Source: Nitrospirales bacterium (GTDB taxonomy: Bacteria > Nitrospirota > Nitrospiria > Nitrospirales > UBA8639). Taken from it: a stretch of 45,454 nt of DNA. This document shows positions 24,038 to 31,872 of the stretch, one piece after another. Position numbers and translations under genes: made by a program. Each line of letters starts with the position of its first letter. The first letter of the stretch is position 1. The notes beneath the pieces were generated by a model that ran no database searches, was not told where the DNA came from, and worked only from the letters and a program-made list of their open reading frames with translations. The stretch lies in the NCBI GenBank assembly GCA_012270585.1, contig JAAXIB010000053.1, positions 1-45,454 on the forward strand, written 5' to 3'.

Positions 24038-26649
24038 GCAATTGGAATTTCCCCGGGGCCAAGTGGTGGAAATTTGACTTTCATACACATACACCTGCTT
24101 CAGCGGATTTTAGAAAGCCGGCTATTACCTGTGAAGACTGGCTGCGTGATTATATGGAGAAAGGCGTTGATTGTGTAGCAGTCACGGACCATAACTGCGG
24201 TACGTGGATTGATAAACTCAAACGGACACTGGCAAAACTTGAGAAAGAAGACCCTGAATGGTATCGCCCCTTGTGTTTGTTCCCAGGGGTAGAGATTTCA
24301 GCCAATGGTGGCGTGCATATACTGGCAATCTTTGATCCTAGCAAAAAGACAGCGGACATCGATTCATTATTGGGTGCGGTAGGGTATCGGGGAAGCAAAG
24401 GAAAAAGTGATTCCGAGACTGAAAAGAGCATTACCAAGGTTATTGACACAATTGTGGAAGCAGGCGGCATTGCGATTCCCGCCCATGTAGATAGAGATAA
24501 AGGTTTGTTTTCTATTACGGGGCAATCACTCCAACAAGTATTGGCGAATTCTAATATTTATGCGATGGAGTTGTGCGATAAGGATTTTGCCAAGCCTGAG
24601 CTCTATAAATCTACCAAGACTGACTGGACCGAAGTCTGTGGATCAGACTTCCACGGCAAGCCGACAGATGTTTTCACTTGGGTAAAGATGAAGTCTCCTT
24701 GTATTGAAGGACTTCGCCTTGCACTTATTGATGGTGATGCCTCGGTCAATCGGGACATGGATGCAGAGCCAAACCGGCATGCGGAATATGTGATCGAAGA
24801 AATCACCGTTGAGGAAGCCAAGTATATGGGACGCCCCGAGGCTCTAACCTGTCAGTTCAGCCCTTTCCTTAATACTATTATGGGCGGACGAGGTAGCGGT
24901 AAATCCACTTTGCTGGAATTTATGCGCTTAGTTTTGCGACGAGAACAAGAATTGCCTGAACGACTCGAAGGTGACTATCGAGGCTATTTCAGCACGGATG
25001 AAGACGGATTACTAACAGAAGGTACTATCCTGCGCCTTGTCTATCGTAAAAGAGACACTCGCTATCGTCTCAACTGGGACGCGAATTTTGATGCAGCTTC
25101 ATTAGAAGAGCAGGATGAAGAAACAGAAGATTGGCGGGAGGCAGAGGGCGAAATCGCATCGCTGTTTCCGGTCAGTATCTATAGCCAAAAACAGATTTTT
25201 GAATTGGCAAGTGAACCACAAGGATTGCTGGGGGTCATCGACAGGGCACCAGAGGTCGGGTTTGATGAATACTACAGGGCATTTCAGGATTGCATCAACA
25301 GTTGCAAACAAATCCATCAACATGGTGAGCAACTGCAGCAGAAAATCTCCGAAGAGAGCAAATTAAAAGGGCAGTTGAATGACCTTAAACGACAGATTGA
25401 ACAGGTGGAAAAATCCGGACACAAAGATGCTCTGCAGAAATATCGCTTACGACAACAGCAGCTAAATGAGATTAAGTACGTTGAACAGCACTGGATGGAG
25501 TTTTGGAATAGCTTGCGCGAGGGATTAGCTGAGGCAGATGACGCATCAGTTGATGAGAATCTTTTTACTCAACATCCAGAGATATTGACCACGTTGCAAG
25601 ACAAACAACGTCAATGGCAACAGCAGATCAACCAAATATATAAGATTGCTGAAAGTCAGATAGAAAACGTGAAGCAATGGCAGGAAGAAAAGCAAAGGCA
25701 GCCGTGGATGAAGGCACTCCATCGGGATTTGCAACAGTACAGGCAATTACGCGAGCAATTGGAGCAACAAAGAATTGATCCGCAAGTCTATCCCGATTTG
25801 TTACAAAAACGTTCGTGGTTAGACAGAGAACTCCAGCAAATAAAAAGTTCTACACAACAAAGGGATAAATTAAGGGAACAATACGAATCGAAACGTTCAG
25901 ATGCGAAACGCCACCGTGAAGAATTGACGGAACGCCGAACGCGGTTTCTAGGGCGTGTTTTGCAGGGGAACCACTCAGTTCAGATTAGCATTGTCCCTTT
26001 TGCTGAGCCTTGGATGGAAATGGAGAAAACAATCAGGGAAATATTGCAGGTCGGGGATCGTTTTGACAAAGATATTGAGGCCCTGAAAGAGGTTATTGAC
26101 GAAGAGGGATGGGAGCAAGCAAAACGGCGGTTATTTGATATTCGAAATGGCAAGCAAATAGCCAAAGACGCTCGATTTCAGACACATTTAAAAGGCTTGC
26201 CAAACGAATCATTAATAGATCTGCAACTGTGGTTTCCGGAAGATGCCTTACAAATCACCTATGGGAAGAATGGCAAACGAATCCGTGAAGGTTCCCCAGG
26301 ACAAAAATCTGCGGCATTGCTGACATTTATTCTTGCTCATGGCGATGAACCTCTCCTGCTGGATCAGCCGGAGGATGATCTGGATAACGACCTTATTTAT
26401 AGTTTGATCGTCCAGGCCATCAAGGCTACTAAAACGAAACGGCAGATTATTATTGTTACCCACAATGCCAATATTGTGGTCAATGGCGATTCCGAAATGG
26501 TGCACTGTTTGAACGTGACGAACGGACAGTCGTACCTTACATCTGATAGCCTTCAATCCGAGGCCATCAGACAGCGTATTTGCGATACAATGGAAGGCGG
26601 CAGCAAAGCCTTTGAGCAGCGCTACAAGCGCATCCATCTGGAGAGTTAG
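24034..26649 (+). CDS. PHP phosphoesterase / SMC-like ATPase fusion (TrlF-like)
   Basis: An 871-residue protein. Residues 1 to about 240 are a PHP domain with its metal ligands: FDFHTHTP (His17, His19), TDHN (Asp51-His53), PGVEIS (Glu87) with GGVHI (His95), PAHVD (His151) and GSDFHG (Asp205, His207). Then comes a split ABC/SMC-type ATPase: Walker A GGRGSGKST (284-292), coiled coils at about 420-690, signature GSPGQKSAALLTFILA (from 753), Walker B PLLLDQPEDDLDND and the THNAN switch. NCBI names similar PHP-AAA proteins TrlF; I recall no firm function. It is coupled to mod (ATGA) and 2 bases from the next gene. A hand-counted row is about 45% GC, against 57% in res. It is probably a nucleic-acid-sensing effector or regulator of the R-M cassette (inference). 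Confidence 0.88.
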   Translation: MSNWNFPGAKWWKFDFHTHTPASADFRKPAITCEDWLRDYMEKGVDCVAVTDHNCGTWIDKLKRTLAKLEKEDPEWYRPLCLFPGVEISANGGVHILAIFDPSKKTADIDSLLGAVGYRGSKGKSDSETEKSITKVIDTIVEAGGIAIPAHVDRDKGLFSITGQSLQQVLANSNIYAMELCDKDFAKPELYKSTKTDWTEVCGSDFHGKPTDVFTWVKMKSPCIEGLRLALIDGDASVNRDMDAEPNRHAEYVIEEITVEEAKYMGRPEALTCQFSPFLNTIMGGRGSGKSTLLEFMRLVLRREQELPERLEGDYRGYFSTDEDGLLTEGTILRLVYRKRDTRYRLNWDANFDAASLEEQDEETEDWREAEGEIASLFPVSIYSQKQIFELASEPQGLLGVIDRAPEVGFDEYYRAFQDCINSCKQIHQHGEQLQQKISEESKLKGQLNDLKRQIEQVEKSGHKDALQKYRLRQQQLNEIKYVEQHWMEFWNSLREGLAEADDASVDENLFTQHPEILTTLQDKQRQWQQQINQIYKIAESQIENVKQWQEEKQRQPWMKALHRDLQQYRQLREQLEQQRIDPQVYPDLLQKRSWLDRELQQIKSSTQQRDKLREQYESKRSDAKRHREELTERRTRFLGRVLQGNHSVQISIVPFAEPWMEMEKTIREILQVGDRFDKDIEALKEVIDEEGWEQAKRRLFDIRNGKQIAKDARFQTHLKGLPNESLIDLQLWFPEDALQITYGKNGKRIREGSPGQKSAALLTFILAHGDEPLLLDQPEDDLDNDLIYSLIVQAIKATKTKRQIIIVTHNANIVVNGDSEMVHCLNVTNGQSYLTSDSLQSEAIRQRICDTMEGGSKAFEQRYKRIHLES

Positions 26650-26651
26650 CC

Positions 26652-27899
26652 ATGCTCAATGCCGCACAGATCCTCGAAAAGATACGCACCGGGGAAAATT
26701 CCGGAGTTGATTTCAAGGAAGTCCGTATCGGAAATGACAAAGTAACTGATCCTCGTCGCGACGATTTGTCGGATGACGTGGCAGCCTTTGCCAATCACTA
26801 CGGCGGCACGATTATTTTTGGCGTCGCAGATAAACCGCGCCAGATTATCGGCATTGATCCTTCAAAAATAACGATTTTGAACAGGTATATAAGCGAAATT
26901 TGTCGTGATTCCATTGTTCCCCCTGTTGTGTATTTTTATTTGGACAGCGTTCAGGTCGTAGATGAAGCAGGCGAAGACAAGTATCTGGTTTATGTAGAGA
27001 TTGAACGAAGTCTATGGCTGCATAAGAGTAAAAAAGGCTATTTATACCGGCATGGAGATAGCAATAGGCCAATGAGTTCGGAACATCTGCTGCGCGTAGG
27101 GCAAAGTCGATCTCAAGCAAGAATCATGCCTTTTGACGAACAGGCCGTACCCGGCACTGGAAAAGACACATTGCAAATTCCTTTCTATCAACGTTTTCTC
27201 AAAGAACATGTTTCGGATAGCGAGGCAGAAGAAATTCTGATCAAAAGACGCTTGCTGGTCAAAGATGACAAAGGTGACTTACGTGCATCTGTTGCAGGTG
27301 TCTTAATGTGTCACAATAAGCCCGATAACTATTTATACAATAGCTTCATTCAAGCGGTCTGTTATGGCGGCAAAACCAAGGATGCAAATTATCAACTCGA
27401 TGCCAAAGATTTCTCCGGAACACTCGACCAGCAAATAGTGGATGCGTTCAGTTTTGTTACACGTTACAACAAGGTGTCTGCTCGTAAGGAAGTGGGAAGA
27501 GAGGAAAAACCTCAATACAGTATGAGAGCGGTGTTTGAAGCATTGGTCAATGCAGTGGTCCACAGAGATTACTCCAAGCATGGTTCAAAAATACGACTGT
27601 TTATGTTTGCTGACAGGCTGGAAATTTATTCCCCTGGCGAGTTGGCAAACATGTTGACAGTGGACAGTTTGCCCTTCAATCAGGTAACTCGCAATGAAAT
27701 ACTGGCTCGTCTGCTTTCAGAGATCAAACTGGAGGATAGTATGGCAGGGAGGGCTGGAAGAGGGTATTTTCTTGAGCGTCGAGGCGAAGGCGTTGGCATT
27801 ATTTTAAGAGAAAGCGAACGATTAAGCGGGAAAACGCCTGTTTATAAGTTACTGGGTGAGGAATTGCTTTTGACAGTCTATGCCGCAGAGCCTCATTAA
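26652..27899 (+). CDS. AlbA_2 (Schlafen-like) domain / GHKL ATP-binding protein
   Basis: A 415-residue protein. The N-terminal AlbA_2 domain (about 1-150) shows GENSGVDFKEVRIG and AAFANHYGGTIIFGVAD, the pattern shared with Schlafen core domains. The C-terminal half carries the HATPase_c_4-type segment FEALVNAVVHRDYSKHGSKI with RLFMFADRLEIYSPGELA, followed by RNEILARLLSEI. Family members are usually called transcriptional regulators or ATP-binding proteins, but AlbA_2 domains are also found in defence proteins and in Schlafen nucleases. It lies 2 bases after the PHP-SMC gene and shares its lower GC, so the two probably arrived together. Nuclease activity is not shown by sequence alone. Confidence 0.87.
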   Translation: MLNAAQILEKIRTGENSGVDFKEVRIGNDKVTDPRRDDLSDDVAAFANHYGGTIIFGVADKPRQIIGIDPSKITILNRYISEICRDSIVPPVVYFYLDSVQVVDEAGEDKYLVYVEIERSLWLHKSKKGYLYRHGDSNRPMSSEHLLRVGQSRSQARIMPFDEQAVPGTGKDTLQIPFYQRFLKEHVSDSEAEEILIKRRLLVKDDKGDLRASVAGVLMCHNKPDNYLYNSFIQAVCYGGKTKDANYQLDAKDFSGTLDQQIVDAFSFVTRYNKVSARKEVGREEKPQYSMRAVFEALVNAVVHRDYSKHGSKIRLFMFADRLEIYSPGELANMLTVDSLPFNQVTRNEILARLLSEIKLEDSMAGRAGRGYFLERRGEGVGIILRESERLSGKTPVYKLLGEELLLTVYAAEPH

Positions 27900-27922
27900 A
27901 AACAGCATCAAACGAATATTCA

Positions 27923-30634
27923 ATGGCCCTCCATCCCGACTTCCCTCATTCCCCCCACACGATTCTCTACCCCGAACTTCGTTGGTTTCCCGCCGATGAA
28001 GCTCTGCGCGACACGACGATGGATAAGCTGATGCCGCCGATGGTGGCTGAACTTCGGCGCACGGTGAAGGACTTCCGCGATAACGGTTACGTGGGGGCGT
28101 CCGACACCAGCCGTAGCCTGCTCAATTGGTGGTTTAAGTCACCGCATCTGCTCCCGAGGACGGACGGCAGCATGGAGCATTTCGAATACTACTTCGCCCA
28201 ACGGGAGGCGATAGAGACAATTATTTATCTCTACGACGTTGTCGGTGCCAAGGACAAGTACGACCTGATGCGCTTCGACAGTAGCGGGGCGGTGTCGACC
28301 GGTATGTTCGATGAAACCTGGCGGCGCTACGTGATCAAGATGGCGACGGGCAGCGGCAAGACAAAGGTCATGAGCTTGGCCCTGGCGTGGAGTTTCTACC
28401 ACAAGCTCTATGAACCGGAGTCGGCGTTGTCGCGTAACTTTCTGATGATTGCGCCCAATATCATCGTCCTGGACCGGCTTTATCGGGATTTTCAGGGCTT
28501 GCGGATTTTCTTTACCGATCCGGTCGTTCCCGGAAACGGCTTCGACGGACGCAACTGGCAAGATGATTTTCAGTTGACCCTGCACAAACAGGATGAGGTG
28601 CGGGTGACGAGCTCTACGGGAAACATTTTCCTGACCAATATCCACCGGGTGTATGCCGGTGAGGACATCCTCCCCTCGTTCGACGACGAGAACACGATGG
28701 ATTACTTCCTCGGCAAGCGGCCCACGGGATCCACAACCGATTCCAGCGTCGATTTGGGGATGATCGTGCGAGACATTGACGAATTGATGGTGCTGAACGA
28801 CGAGGCACATCATATACATGATCCGCAGATGGCTTGGTTCCAATCGATTCAAGACATTCACAACCGGCTGCTGCAGAAGGGCAACGGCCTGAGTTTGCAG
28901 GTGGACGTGACGGCCACGCCCAAGCACAACAATGGTGTGATTTTTGTGCAAACCGTGGCTGATTACCCCCTGGTTGAGGCGATTTCCCAGAACGTGGTCA
29001 AGCATCCCGTACTGCCGGATGCCCCGAGCCGTTCGAAGCTACAGGAGTGGCAGAGCGCGAAGTTTACCGAGAAGTATGCGGACTACCTTGATCTGGGCGT
29101 AATTGAATGGCGTAAGGCTGACGAGGAGCACCGCAAACTGGGCAAGAAGGCGATCTTGTTTATCATGACGGATGATACGAGGAATTGCGACGAGGTCGCC
29201 GAGTATCTGGAGAACCGACATCCTGATCTGCAGGGCGGTGTGCTGACGATTCATACCAAGAAGAACGGGGAGATCTCAGAGGCTTCCTCCGGCAAAGCCA
29301 AGGAAGAGTTGGAGAAATTGCGCAAGCAGGTGAACGAAATCGACGATCCGGCAAGTCCGTACAAGGCCATTGTCTCGGTGCTGGTGCTCAAGGAAGGCTG
29401 GGACGTGCGGAACGTCACGACGATTGTCGGGTTGCGCGCCTATTCGGCGCAAAGCAATATCCTACCGGAGCAGACGCTGGGACGCGGCTTGCGCAGGATG
29501 TACCCTGGCGATGCAGAAGAGTATGTCAGCGTGGTGGGTACAAATGCTTTCATGGATTTCGTCGAGTCTATCCAGGCCGAAGGTGTGGAATTGGAACGCA
29601 AGGCCATGGGTGAAGGTACGGGACCGAAAACGCCGTTGGTGGTAGAGGTTGATAAGGAAAGTAACCAGAAAAACATTGATACGCTGGACATTGAAATTCC
29701 GGTGCTCACGCCGCGCGTTTATCGGGAATACAAAAACTTGGCCGCTCTCGATGTCGGCGCGATGGAGTTTCAATCGTGTGATTACCGGCAATTCAGCGAA
29801 GAAGAGCAACGCGAGATTGTGTTCAAGGCCATCACCACCGGCGAAGTGACCCACACGACCATCCTACATGGCACAGGAGTTGCCGATTACCATAGTGTGA
29901 TCGGCTATTTCGCGCAGACGGTGATGAAGGAACTGCGGTTGGTGAGCGGCTACGATGTGCTGTACGGTAAGATCAAAAGTTTCGTACAGGACAGGTTATT
30001 TGCCCGATCAGTTGATCTGGAAGCACCCAACACCCTGCGGAATCTTTCAGAAGGAACTGCGACTAAGACCTTGATCGAAACGTTCAAGAAAGCGATCAAC
30101 GATCTGAGCGTGCGCGACAAGGGCGATGCGGAAATCCGCGACATCATCAAACTGCGCCGGACGCGGCCCTTTGTGGTGAAAAATCAGAGCTACGTGATGC
30201 CGAAGAAGTCGGTGTTTAACCGGATCATTGGTGACAGCCGTTTTGAGTTACAATTTGCCGACTTTCTTGAGCAGTGCAGCGATGTGGTTTCCTACGCGAA
30301 GAACTACCTGGCGGTGAATTTCAAATTGGATTACGTCAAAGCCGACGGTGACCTCTCGAATTACTACCCGGATTTCATTGTAAAATTGACCGACGGTCGC
30401 GTGGTGATTGTGGAAACCAAGGGGCAGCAAGATCTGGATGTGCCGTTAAAGATGGACCGCCTGCGCCAATGGTGCGAGGACATCAACAAGGTGCAGACTG
30501 AAACGGACTTTGGCTTTGTTTTTGTGGATGATACGGGGTTCGAAAAGTATCAGCCAATGACCTTTGAGGACCTGTTCACGATCTTCAGAGCATACAAGCC
30601 CCATTCTACCGAACGCACGAGTTCCTCCATTTAG
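27923..30634 (+). CDS. type III restriction endonuclease, Res subunit
   Basis: A 903-residue SF2 helicase-nuclease. Walker A is ATGSGKT (141-147), DEAH box NDEAHHIHD (293-296), motif III VDVTATPKHN, motif VI LPEQTLGRGLRRMYP. The C-terminal PD-(D/E)xK nuclease is YYPDFIVKL (Asp817) with VIVETKG (Glu831, Lys833). All catalytic elements are present, so restriction is probably active with Mod. The gap from the AlbA gene is 23 bases without a clear ribosome site, so translation may depend on read-through from upstream genes. The frame ends near an unusual AT-rich array. Confidence 0.94.
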   Translation: MALHPDFPHSPHTILYPELRWFPADEALRDTTMDKLMPPMVAELRRTVKDFRDNGYVGASDTSRSLLNWWFKSPHLLPRTDGSMEHFEYYFAQREAIETIIYLYDVVGAKDKYDLMRFDSSGAVSTGMFDETWRRYVIKMATGSGKTKVMSLALAWSFYHKLYEPESALSRNFLMIAPNIIVLDRLYRDFQGLRIFFTDPVVPGNGFDGRNWQDDFQLTLHKQDEVRVTSSTGNIFLTNIHRVYAGEDILPSFDDENTMDYFLGKRPTGSTTDSSVDLGMIVRDIDELMVLNDEAHHIHDPQMAWFQSIQDIHNRLLQKGNGLSLQVDVTATPKHNNGVIFVQTVADYPLVEAISQNVVKHPVLPDAPSRSKLQEWQSAKFTEKYADYLDLGVIEWRKADEEHRKLGKKAILFIMTDDTRNCDEVAEYLENRHPDLQGGVLTIHTKKNGEISEASSGKAKEELEKLRKQVNEIDDPASPYKAIVSVLVLKEGWDVRNVTTIVGLRAYSAQSNILPEQTLGRGLRRMYPGDAEEYVSVVGTNAFMDFVESIQAEGVELERKAMGEGTGPKTPLVVEVDKESNQKNIDTLDIEIPVLTPRVYREYKNLAALDVGAMEFQSCDYRQFSEEEQREIVFKAITTGEVTHTTILHGTGVADYHSVIGYFAQTVMKELRLVSGYDVLYGKIKSFVQDRLFARSVDLEAPNTLRNLSEGTATKTLIETFKKAINDLSVRDKGDAEIRDIIKLRRTRPFVVKNQSYVMPKKSVFNRIIGDSRFELQFADFLEQCSDVVSYAKNYLAVNFKLDYVKADGDLSNYYPDFIVKLTDGRVVIVETKGQQDLDVPLKMDRLRQWCEDINKVQTETDFGFVFVDDTGFEKYQPMTFEDLFTIFRAYKPHSTERTSSSI

Positions 30635-30648
30635 TAGATGCTAGTACG

Positions 30649-30734
30649 CAAATATGAGACAAATATGGAACAATAATACTACAAAATGATACAAAAATGT
30701 ATCAATACTAAACCTAAATGAAACAAAAATGCGC
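30649..30734. repeat. eight A/T-rich units phased at about 10.7 bp
   Basis: Units resembling CAAAWATG begin at 30649, 30660, 30671, 30682, 30692, 30703, 30714 and 30724, so the spacing is 10 or 11 bases throughout. The first two are caaatatgaga and caaatatggaa. The spacing equals one helical turn, as in intrinsically curved DNA. A small palindrome gatacaaaaatgtatc lies at 30688-30703. The array occupies the gap between res and surA; nothing else is seen in 30635-30834. Confidence 0.7.
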
Positions 30735-30834
30735 TTTCTCCAGAGAATTGGAGGCTTTTCCGACGTTAGGTGACGCTCTCATTCTACGGAACGTGCTCCA
30801 GCAGAAATTGGCGAGCGTGCGGGGACTACGGGGA

Positions 30835-31872
30835 CTAGGACGGAAGTAAAAAATGGATTTCGATGTAGGCCTTGTCTTTCAGCGACGACATCCACGCGTC
30901 ATGGGATTCCTGGATTTTCTTTTGATACAACCGGTTCGCAATCTCGTCTTTCACTTGCTCAAACGGTTGCGTGACTCCGGGTCGGTTTTCCTCGAGCCGG
31001 AGGATATGAATCCCGATTTCCGTTTCAATCAGCGGGCTGACCTCCCCCGGCTTGAGCTTGTCCATGGCTGCACGCAAAGGCGCCAATAAATCATCTTTCG
31101 TCACGAATCCCAGGTCGCCTCCCGTGACGCTTTCGGGCCCATCGGAAAAGAGTTCAGCCAATTTCTCGAAACTCGTGTTTTCGTCGAGTTGGCTCATGAG
31201 GACTTCAGCCCGGGTTTTCAGCATCTCCATGTTTTCACCCAGCTTCGGTAAGAGGAGAATCTGCCGGATGTGGTGTGTGTCGGGGGACGTAAACAGCCGT
31301 TGCTGCTCTTTATAGTAGGCGCGAATTTCTTCAGGTGAGACGAGGATGCCTCGGCGAATTTCCATATCCCTGACGCGGCGCACCATCAATTCTTCGCGCA
31401 GGACAGCCTTTGATTGAATGGCCGCCGGCGGGAACCCGGCGGGGTTTCTGCGCACCTGTTCCCACACTTTTTCCAATTCTTCGTCGCTGATCGAAATTTT
31501 CTTGTCCTTGGCTTCCTGGAGTTGGAGCTTGTGTTCGATCATCCGAGTCAGAATTTCATATCGTTTCTGAGAGAGACGCTCCGTGAATTCGTTCCCTTCA
31601 TACCGGGCTTTCAAGCGAAAGGTTTCATCCGCCATTTCCGTTTGAAGTTCGGAAACCGCAATAATCTCTGCATTGACGATGGCGGCGATCCCATCCACCA
31701 ATGGTTTGCCCTCGCCGTCTTGTATCGGGGATTGCGCGGACACGACGGGGACAAGCAACGCGACCACGCACAGCGCGATTGGCAGCATGGCCCTCGTCCT
31801 GCACACGTAGCGGGCCTGCGAGTGCCGACAGGGATGGGATGAGGAACCGTGCTGGCGAAGAGACAGCTTCAT
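30835..31872 (-). CDS. SurA-like periplasmic peptidyl-prolyl isomerase/chaperone
   Basis: A 345-residue exported protein. After an unusually long basic N-region, a signal segment (MLPIALCVVALLVPVVSAQ) leads into the SurA N-terminal chaperone domain (GIAAIVNAEIIAVSELQTEM, RYEILTRMIEHKLQLQEAK) and one parvulin domain (THHIRQILLLPK through VTGGDLGFVTKDDL and IGIHILRLEE). It probably helps fold outer-membrane proteins in the periplasm. The frame is open to 31959, but the ATG at 31872 overlaps the mfd stop (ATGA), giving a coupled start. The gene name surA is plausible but not certain because several parvulin-SurA paralogues exist. Confidence 0.88.
   Translation of the reverse strand: MKLSLRQHGSSSHPCRHSQARYVCRTRAMLPIALCVVALLVPVVSAQSPIQDGEGKPLVDGIAAIVNAEIIAVSELQTEMADETFRLKARYEGNEFTERLSQKRYEILTRMIEHKLQLQEAKDKKISISDEELEKVWEQVRRNPAGFPPAAIQSKAVLREELMVRRVRDMEIRRGILVSPEEIRAYYKEQQRLFTSPDTHHIRQILLLPKLGENMEMLKTRAEVLMSQLDENTSFEKLAELFSDGPESVTGGDLGFVTKDDLLAPLRAAMDKLKPGEVSPLIETEIGIHILRLEENRPGVTQPFEQVKDEIANRLYQKKIQESHDAWMSSLKDKAYIEIHFLLPS

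Noticed and set aside
22715-24094. 459-codon minus-strand frame opposite mod
   Set aside because: Mod is certain in this interval and the antisense product has no recognisable motifs or start signals.
28139-29005. 288-codon minus-strand frame opposite res
   Set aside because: It overlaps the helicase motifs of Res and has no family resemblance.
21716-30634. BREX or DISARM system
   Set aside because: The methylase has the beta-class type III layout, Res carries its own nuclease, and no BrxL, PglZ, DrmA or DrmB homologue is present.
30649-30734. CRISPR-like array
   Set aside because: The units are only 10-11 bases with no spacers between them, and there are no cas genes; a phased A/T array explains it better.
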